DNA of 64,000 nt from Streptomyces marincola (lineage in GTDB: Bacteria > Actinomycetota > Actinomycetes > Streptomycetales > Streptomycetaceae). Where the stretch lies: assembly GCF_020410765.1 (NCBI RefSeq), contig NZ_CP084541.1:4173001-4237000 (forward strand), in the 5' to 3' direction. The position numbers and the translations under genes were made by a program. Below, piece after piece: positions 59,116 through 64,000 of this stretch. The notes beneath the pieces were generated by a model. It did not search any database, was not told where the DNA came from, and saw only the letters and a program-made list of their open reading frames with translations. The first letter of the stretch is position 1. Every line of letters starts with the position of its first letter.

Positions 59116-59988
59116 TCACGGATTGCACCCGTCGCAGAACGTGGGGTCGGTGCTGACCCGACCGTCGTCTCTGGGGTGGCTGCTGCGATGAGGACACCGC
59201 TGGCATCCGTGGATGACGGCGAGGGTCTGTGATGTGGGCTCAGAGCAACTGTCGCACGGAAGGCCGGGTTCTCGGTCGACCTGGCCGTATCCGGGGGTGC
59301 CGCAGGCGGGGCACAGCGTGGCGAGGCGGTCGGTGAGCCGGTCGGCGAGCAGGCCGATCTCGCGCATGCGCGTGGGATTGAGGTGGGCGCGCATGTCGGT
59401 CTCCAGCCGGGCCAGGCCGTCCGCCGACCGTAGGGCGCACTCGTTGATCGCGGCGGCCAGTTCGGCGCGGGTCCGGATGCCTTTGCTGATAGGGCCGGGG
59501 TCCTGCGGATCGATTGGGGTGTGGGGGCGCACGATCATCGCGTGGGGGCCGAAACCGGTTCGGCCCAAGAACGCCTCGGTGGTCTCATCGAGGCGTCGGG
59601 CGGTGGTGTGGGCGAAGTTCGTGAGGCCCAGGCGGCGCTCCACGATGCACAGGTCCCGGGTGGTGTCGAGGAAGGCGAGGATCTCGTCGCCGGCACTGAG
59701 CATCGGAGCCATGGGATGCGGACCGAAGGAGCCTTCGCTGGCCACGGCGAGCCCGAGGCCGGTCGACCGTAGACCGAGGCGTGCCTTGCGCACGGCGGTC
59801 ACGGACGGCGATGCCGCGCGTGGGACCTCACCGGTGAAAGTGCCCAGCTCGTCGGTGTCGACGTCGTCGGCGAGGACCAGGCGCAGACCCGGGATGCGGG
59901 CCAAGGCCGGGCCCAGGACCCTCTCCTTGGCGTGTCTGGTGGCCAGTGCGACGCGTGCGTCCGCGTAGGGGTGGGCGGTGGTGGTCAC
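59116..59988 (-). CDS. DUF6671-like protein with C-terminal zinc-ribbon cysteines
   Basis: A 290-residue cytoplasmic protein. The N-terminal 200 residues form an alpha/beta domain (MTTTAHPYADARVALATRHA, LRLVLADDVDTDELGTF, VASEGSFGPHP). The tail has four cysteine pairs, CPACG, CDSC, CQRCP and CDGC, which look like two zinc-binding knuckles. The biochemical role is unknown; the family assignment is from memory of the N-terminal pattern. It overlaps the winged-helix gene by four bases, and this gene pair is duplicated at 57160-57568. Confidence 0.75.
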   Translation of the reverse strand: MTTTAHPYADARVALATRHAKERVLGPALARIPGLRLVLADDVDTDELGTFTGEVPRAASPSVTAVRKARLGLRSTGLGLAVASEGSFGPHPMAPMLSAGDEILAFLDTTRDLCIVERRLGLTNFAHTTARRLDETTEAFLGRTGFGPHAMIVRPHTPIDPQDPGPISKGIRTRAELAAAINECALRSADGLARLETDMRAHLNPTRMREIGLLADRLTDRLATLCPACGTPGYGQVDREPGLPCDSCSEPTSQTLAVIHGCQRCPHRSSHPRDDGRVSTDPTFCDGCNP

Positions 59989-60284
59989 AGGGCCTCGTCA
60001 GGGCCGTTGCGGGTGCCGATGAGCACGGCCAGGAGTTCTCCGATGGCGGTGTCGCGGTCCATCGGATGGCGCAGCGGCAACTCGGGGTGCATCCGGTACC
60101 GGTTGCGGCGCCCTTCGCGCTCTCGTTCCAGGTACCCGGCTTCGACGAGGTCCGCCACGATGCGCTGTGCGGCCCGTTCGGTGATGCCGACCTGCTCGGC
60201 GACATCCCGCAACCGGGCCTGGGGATCCCGCACCACGCACAGCAGTACGTGGGCGTGGTTGGTGAGAAACGTCCACTCCTGCAT
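59851..60284 (-). repeat. Direct repeat, copy 2 (winged-helix plus intact DUF6671-like start)
   Basis: Matches 57165-57568 in the same orientation; this copy is about 30 bases longer because the other lost segments of the DUF6671-like N-terminus. Confidence 0.8.
59985..60284 (-). CDS. Small winged-helix regulator, copy 2
   Basis: A 99-residue winged-helix protein with only a handful of differences from copy 1 (for example MHPELPL for MHAELPL, and a different last seven residues, RNGPDEAL). The start may be ATG 60284 or ATG 60293 (MVDMQEW). It is divergent from the dabBA operon with 126 bases between start codons containing dyads and repeated ATGTCGT motifs, so it is the probable regulator of both directions. 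Confidence 0.84.
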   Translation of the reverse strand: MQEWTFLTNHAHVLLCVVRDPQARLRDVAEQVGITERAAQRIVADLVEAGYLEREREGRRNRYRMHPELPLRHPMDRDTAIGELLAVLIGTRNGPDEAL

Positions 60285-60315
60285 ATCCACCATGGCACCC
60301 CGTGGCAGGTGACTG

Positions 60316-60386
60316 ATAGCACGATTTTCATTACGCGCTATTGATGTCGTACGATCCATGTCGTGTATACTAACACGCGTTATCAG
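60316..60386. promoter_or_regulatory. Divergent promoter/operator region of the winged-helix gene and dabBA
   Basis: An AT-richer region with three dyad features: ATAGCACG (60316-60323) facing CGCGCTAT (60334-60341), two ATGTCGT words (60344 and 60359), and TAACACGCGTTA (60371-60382). TTGATG (60341-60346) and TATACT (60366-60371) could be the -35 and -10 boxes toward dabB with a 19-base spacer. ATGTCGTAT also occurs upstream of the other winged-helix copy near 57629. Confidence 0.5.
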
Positions 60387-60410
60387 TGACGTGCTTGGGA
60401 GGTGAGTGTC

Positions 60411-60737
60411 ATGGGTGGCATCGAGATGGCGCGTGTGCCGACCGTTGGTCAGCCGACGGCCGACGAGGCTTCGCGGGGTCGGATGCACCGGTGGTCCCCG
60501 TCACCGGACGCGACGATCAACACCGGCTCGCCGGGCTCCATCGGTGCCCCCGGAGCGGGACGGGGACGGCCGCTCCGCCGCGTGACCCGCGGTGAGTCGG
60601 CACGGGTGCGGATCAGTGGTTTCCACGGACGTGCCCTGCCCGCACATCCCTCGGAAACCATCGCCGCCGACGTCACCGCGACCCCGGTCTCGGGTCGCGC
60701 CGCGAAGGGCGCTGAGACGGAAGGTGCGGCCGCGTGA
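60411..60737 (+). CDS. Unknown 108-residue protein upstream of dabB
   Basis: The ATG at 60411 has a strong ribosome site (GGGAGGTG, 60398-60405), and the stop overlaps the dabB start (GTGA), so translation and coupling are likely. The sequence is basic, Gly/Pro/Arg/Ala-rich and without clear secondary structure (for example GSPGSIGAPGAGRGRPLRR). No family is recognised. It could be a small accessory subunit or a leader whose translation drives dabB. Confidence 0.5.
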   Translation: MGGIEMARVPTVGQPTADEASRGRMHRWSPSPDATINTGSPGSIGAPGAGRGRPLRRVTRGESARVRISGFHGRALPAHPSETIAADVTATPVSGRAAKGAETEGAAA

Positions 60738-62314
60738 CGGGGATGATGCTGGTGGCCTTGGCGGCCCTTCCCGCCGTCGCGGCGATGACCGGATCGATCC
60801 GGAGCCTGCGACCCCTGGCACCCGCGCTGGGCGCGGGCGCGGCACTGTCGACGACCGCACTGGCCGGGGCTCTGGCCGTGACGGTGGCCCTCGGCGGACC
60901 GGTGGCGATGGTGTTGGCCGCTCCGGACGGGCACGTCTGGACCGGGTTGGCGGCCGACCGCCTCGAGGCGATCGTGCTGTTGTTGGTGTGCGCGATCAGC
61001 GCGGTGGTCCAGGTGTTCGCCCTGCGCTACCTGCGCGGCGACCCGGCCGCGGCCGGGTTCGCCATCACGGCCGGGGCGCTGACCGCCGCGACCGCGGTGA
61101 TGGTGGCCGCGGTCACGATGGTCACCCTGGCGGTGGCGTGGTCGCTGACCGGTGTCGCCCTGTGGCGACTCGTGGGGATGTACCGACCCGCCCCTTCGGC
61201 CATCGACGCCTCCCGCCGTACCGCACGTGTGGTCATCATCGGAGACGTCGCATTGTGGTCCGGGGTGGTTCTCGCGGTCGCCGCCTGGGGCGATCTCGAC
61301 TTGCGCGACCAGAACGGCGTAGCCTTCGGCGGCGCGGTGGGCACGGCGGTGGCCTGCTCGCTGGTGATCGCCGCAGCCGCACGGTGTGCGCAGTTGCCTT
61401 GGCACCGGTGGCTGTCGGCGACTTTGGCGGCGCCGACCCCGGTCTCGGCGCTGCTGCACGCCGGCGTGGTCAACGCGGGCGGAGTGCTCCTGGTGAAGCT
61501 GTCGCCGATCTTCGGTGCAGCCCCGGCGGCGACACACCTGGCGTTCGCCATCGGCGCCGTCAGCGCTGTGGCCGCCACGGCGATCATGCTGACCCGCCCC
61601 GACGTCAAGGGCTCGCTGGTGCACTCCACGATCGGGCAGATGGGGTTCATGCTCATGACCTGCGCGCTCGGCCTCTACGCGGCGGCGGTGGTGCACCTGG
61701 TGGCGCACGGACTGTTCAAAGCCACCTTGTTCCTGGGCTCGGGGTCGGCGGTGCAGCGCCACACCCACCGCATCCTGGCTCCGCCCGCGCCCCGGTCGAC
61801 CCCCGCGCGTTCGGCGCAGGTGGCCGTCCTCGCCGGAGCCGTCGCGGTTGCGGCCGTGGCCGTCGCGATCTGGTGGCTGCCTCCGCACGCCGGAGGCTCG
61901 GCGCTACTGATCTTCGCCGCGGCCACCGCCGCACGGCTGGCGTGGGGATGGCTGCGGCGCCACCCGACCGTGGGGGCGCTGGCCACCGTGGTGGTCGTGC
62001 TGCCGGGTGCGGTGATCGGCTACCTGGGCGTGGTGGCCGTGGTTACGGAGTTCCTGGCCCCGAGCGTGCCCGTTGCCGCCACCGCCGCAGTTCCGGCCTG
62101 GTTGCCGGCGATCGTGGTGGCGGTGCCGGTGATCGGAGCGCTGTTGGTCCACCGGGCATCCGCACTCGGTCTCGGCCGCTGGCGCGACCGCCTCTACGTG
62201 TTGGCGTTGTCCGCCGGACAGCAGCGCACGCACACCACTCCGGGTCTCCCGTCACGTGCGGTGCCCGCACCGCACCCACGGCCGGTGCCCCTACCTGAGG
62301 GAGCCGGGGCGTGA
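60734..62314 (+). CDS. dabB: DabB-like proton-conducting membrane subunit of an inorganic carbon transporter
   Basis: A 526-residue membrane protein related to NuoL/MrpA subunits, with about 13-14 helices. It carries PTPVSALLHAGVVNAGGVLL, the conserved antiporter segment, and STIGQMGFMLMTCALGLYAA, VVHLVAHGLFKATLFLGSGS with the key Lys and His residues of the proton path. It is shorter than NuoL and followed by a DUF2309 protein, the pairing that defines DAB complexes. The complex uses proton motive force to drive CO2 hydration and bicarbonate accumulation. GTG start coupled to the upstream small ORF. Confidence 0.9.
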   Translation: MTGMMLVALAALPAVAAMTGSIRSLRPLAPALGAGAALSTTALAGALAVTVALGGPVAMVLAAPDGHVWTGLAADRLEAIVLLLVCAISAVVQVFALRYLRGDPAAAGFAITAGALTAATAVMVAAVTMVTLAVAWSLTGVALWRLVGMYRPAPSAIDASRRTARVVIIGDVALWSGVVLAVAAWGDLDLRDQNGVAFGGAVGTAVACSLVIAAAARCAQLPWHRWLSATLAAPTPVSALLHAGVVNAGGVLLVKLSPIFGAAPAATHLAFAIGAVSAVAATAIMLTRPDVKGSLVHSTIGQMGFMLMTCALGLYAAAVVHLVAHGLFKATLFLGSGSAVQRHTHRILAPPAPRSTPARSAQVAVLAGAVAVAAVAVAIWWLPPHAGGSALLIFAAATAARLAWGWLRRHPTVGALATVVVVLPGAVIGYLGVVAVVTEFLAPSVPVAATAAVPAWLPAIVVAVPVIGALLVHRASALGLGRWRDRLYVLALSAGQQRTHTTPGLPSRAVPAPHPRPVPLPEGAGA

Positions 62315-62454
62315 TCGCCGGCCCCTCGACGGGACCGCCGGACGGCGTCCGGCGCTCTGACCGGAGCCACCCGGGCCTCCCGGAAGCGCGGACCCAGGGC
62401 TTCACGCGGTCGCGCGTTCCGCCACCGTCATCACAGCAGGAGGAGTCGCAACCC

Positions 62455-64000
62455 ATGACCATCGGACCCATCACCAAGGCCGCTCCCGAGACCGCCACCT
62501 CGGCGGCCGCCGTGCGTGCCGTGATCGCCGATGCCGCCGCGTTCTTGGCGCCGACCTGGCCGCTCGCCGACTTCATCGCGGTCAACCCACTGTCCGGCCT
62601 GGTGGACCGCCCGTTCGCGGACGCGGCCATCACCGCCGCGGACCTGCTCGGAGCGCGGGTCACCCCGGACGAGAGCTGGCTGCGGGCGGCCTGGCGGCAC
62701 GGGCGGATCACCGACGACGACGTGCGTGCCGCGCTGATCCGCCGCCACCCCGAGGTGCTGCGATGCCGACCGCTCACCCTCGGCGGCCGGCCCTACGACC
62801 CGGTCGAACTCCTGTCGGCCGATCTGCACCAGGGCATCACCAACCCCCCGCCGATCCGCCAGGCACGCACAGCGACTGAAGCGCTGGCCCCGGACATGGC
62901 CGCCCTCCTCGACACCCACACGATCCAGTGGTGCTCGGCCTATTTGGACGAGGGCCAGTCCACCTGGCGGATGCCCGGCCGCGACCGAGGCTTCTACCAC
63001 GCGTGGCGGGCTCTGGCCGCACACGACACGACCCTGCCGCGGCGCGTGCGTACACGTCTTCGGGACCTGCCCGAACGGGCCGAGCAGGCCGTTGCGGAGG
63101 CTCTGGCCGCCCTCGGTGTCCCGGACGACCAGCGCACCCGCTATCTCCAGGCCCATCTGGCATGCCTTCCCGGATTCGCCGCCCACATCCGCTGGCGGGG
63201 CGAACTGCAGGGCAGTGGTATCGACCTGGTCGCCTACCTCGCCCTGCGGTTGACCACCGAAGCCGCCGCGCTCACCGAGACCCATACCCACGGTACGGCG
63301 TGGAACTCGGCCTCCGCCGACCTGCTCGACACCGGGCAGGCCACCACCGAACCCGACGATCGGGCCCGCCACCTTCTGGCGGCCCTGGAGATCACCGACA
63401 CCGACGCGGCACAGCGCACCGAATTGGCGCGGTTCCTCGACCGACTCCCGGTGGAGCAACGAGCCCTCGTCTGGCTGGACGCCTACGAAGACCACTACCG
63501 GAGCCGACTGCTGCGCACCCTGAGCCGCTCGGTGCCCGAGTGGACCGACGCCCCTCCGCGGGCACAGGTGGTGTGCTGCATCGATCCCCGTTCCGAGGGA
63601 CTGCGCCGCCACCTGGAAGCGCTCGGTGACTACCAGACCCTGGGCTTCGCCGGATTCTTCGCCGTCGCCATGCGCTACCGCGACCTCGCCGGAGGAACCG
63701 CTCGTGCCCAGTGCCCGGGCCCGATCACGCCCCGGCACACCGTCACCGAACGCCCCAGCGAGGGTCGACGGCGCGCGGCCGAACGGTCGCTGACCGGCCG
63801 CCGGGTACTGGCCGCGGCCGACCACTCCCTGCACGCCGCCAAGGACGACCTGGTGGCGCCGTTCGTGCTCGCCGAATCGGCCGGTTGGCTCCTGGGCCCG
63901 TTGGCCGCGGCCAAGACCTTCGCTCCCGGTGCCGTCGGCGCCGCCCGCGCGTGGTGGACCCGCCGTATCACCCCCGACCCTGCGACCGAGATCTCCCTCG
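62455..64000 (+). CDS. dabA: DabA-like (DUF2309/UPF0753) carbonic-anhydrase-like subunit, 3' end outside window
   Basis: ATG 62455 follows AGGAGG; the frame is open to the right edge (about 515 codons of an expected 800 or more). The N-terminus APTWPLADFIAVNPLSGL is characteristic. The beta-carbonic-anhydrase-like zinc/acid motif is VCCIDPRSEGLRRHLE (Cys375, Asp377), followed by LGFAGFFAVAMRYRD. The remaining zinc ligands should lie beyond the window. It forms the cytoplasmic, zinc-dependent half of the DAB complex with the preceding membrane subunit. The 140-base gap to dabB holds no other gene. Confidence 0.93.
   Translation, partial: MTIGPITKAAPETATSAAAVRAVIADAAAFLAPTWPLADFIAVNPLSGLVDRPFADAAITAADLLGARVTPDESWLRAAWRHGRITDDDVRAALIRRHPEVLRCRPLTLGGRPYDPVELLSADLHQGITNPPPIRQARTATEALAPDMAALLDTHTIQWCSAYLDEGQSTWRMPGRDRGFYHAWRALAAHDTTLPRRVRTRLRDLPERAEQAVAEALAALGVPDDQRTRYLQAHLACLPGFAAHIRWRGELQGSGIDLVAYLALRLTTEAAALTETHTHGTAWNSASADLLDTGQATTEPDDRARHLLAALEITDTDAAQRTELARFLDRLPVEQRALVWLDAYEDHYRSRLLRTLSRSVPEWTDAPPRAQVVCCIDPRSEGLRRHLEALGDYQTLGFAGFFAVAMRYRDLAGGTARAQCPGPITPRHTVTERPSEGRRRAAERSLTGRRVLAAADHSLHAAKDDLVAPFVLAESAGWLLGPLAAAKTFAPGAVGAARAWWTRRITPDPATEISL

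Noticed and set aside
60313..60335. Seventh Zur box before the second winged-helix gene (minus strand TGAAAATCGTGCTATC)
   Set aside because: Only the left half-site agrees with the consensus; the right half fits the local ATAGCACG/CGCGCTAT dyad better.

Overview
This is high-GC actinobacterial DNA. The third-codon G/C bias is strong, GGAGG-type ribosome binding sites are common, GTG and TTG starts occur, and overlapping ATGA/GTGA operon junctions are frequent. An SsgA-like sporulation/cell-division domain, a zinc-type Zur and class-E (LAxTG) sorting signals point to a Streptomyces-like or Nocardiopsaceae-like filamentous actinomycete. Genus cannot be fixed from the sequence alone.

Layout. 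1-4.5 kb: the end of a GntR regulator, a decayed tyrosine-recombinase tail beside tRNA-Tyr(GTA), a kinase-fold protein and an alpha/beta hydrolase. 4.7-8 kb: a large secreted subtilisin-like protease. 8.4-13.1 kb: a four-gene minus-strand operon argH-argG-formyltransferase-EamA exporter. 13.7-21.2 kb: accessory genes, namely a small secreted protein, a HelD-like remnant, a MerR/SulP divergent pair, an acyltransferase, a VOC protein, a broken cysteine-synthase-like gene and an XRE regulator. 21.5-26.5 kb: a PaoABC-type molybdenum hydroxylase operon with an XdhC maturation factor inserted.

26.6-46.2 kb is a zinc-starvation island. Six near-palindromic boxes (consensus about TGAAAATGATTNTCGTTT) lie before rpmG2/CobW, the anchored-repeat surface protein and ABC operon, rpsR2/ABC pair, a methyltransferase, rpmE2/CobW-like versus a three-gene PLP-enzyme operon, and zur itself. 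The genes fit one programme: replace zinc ribosomal proteins with zinc-free copies, deliver zinc with CobW-type proteins, capture zinc at the cell surface with sortase-anchored repeats feeding a ZnuABC-like importer, and probably make and take up a small zincophore. The candidate zincophore genes are a Y4yA-like decarboxylase, a cysteine-synthase/rhodanese fusion and a SufS-like PLP enzyme, served by a paired IrtAB/YbtPQ-like ABC system.

46.5-51 kb: a sigma-factor-like gene coupled to an unusual protein that joins a P-loop motif, a nuclease-like motif and a C-terminal SsgA-like domain; then a small membrane protein and an MFS exporter. The divergent regulator of that exporter is cut short at the left end of a Tn3-family element whose transposase spans 51.4-54.5 kb. 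54.7-64 kb: a block with a different flavour, holding a Sua5-type threonylcarbamoyl-AMP synthase, a MurF paralogue, a duplicated winged-helix/DUF6671-like unit, a universal-stress-protein remnant, TerC, and a dabBA inorganic-carbon uptake operon whose dabA runs off the right edge.
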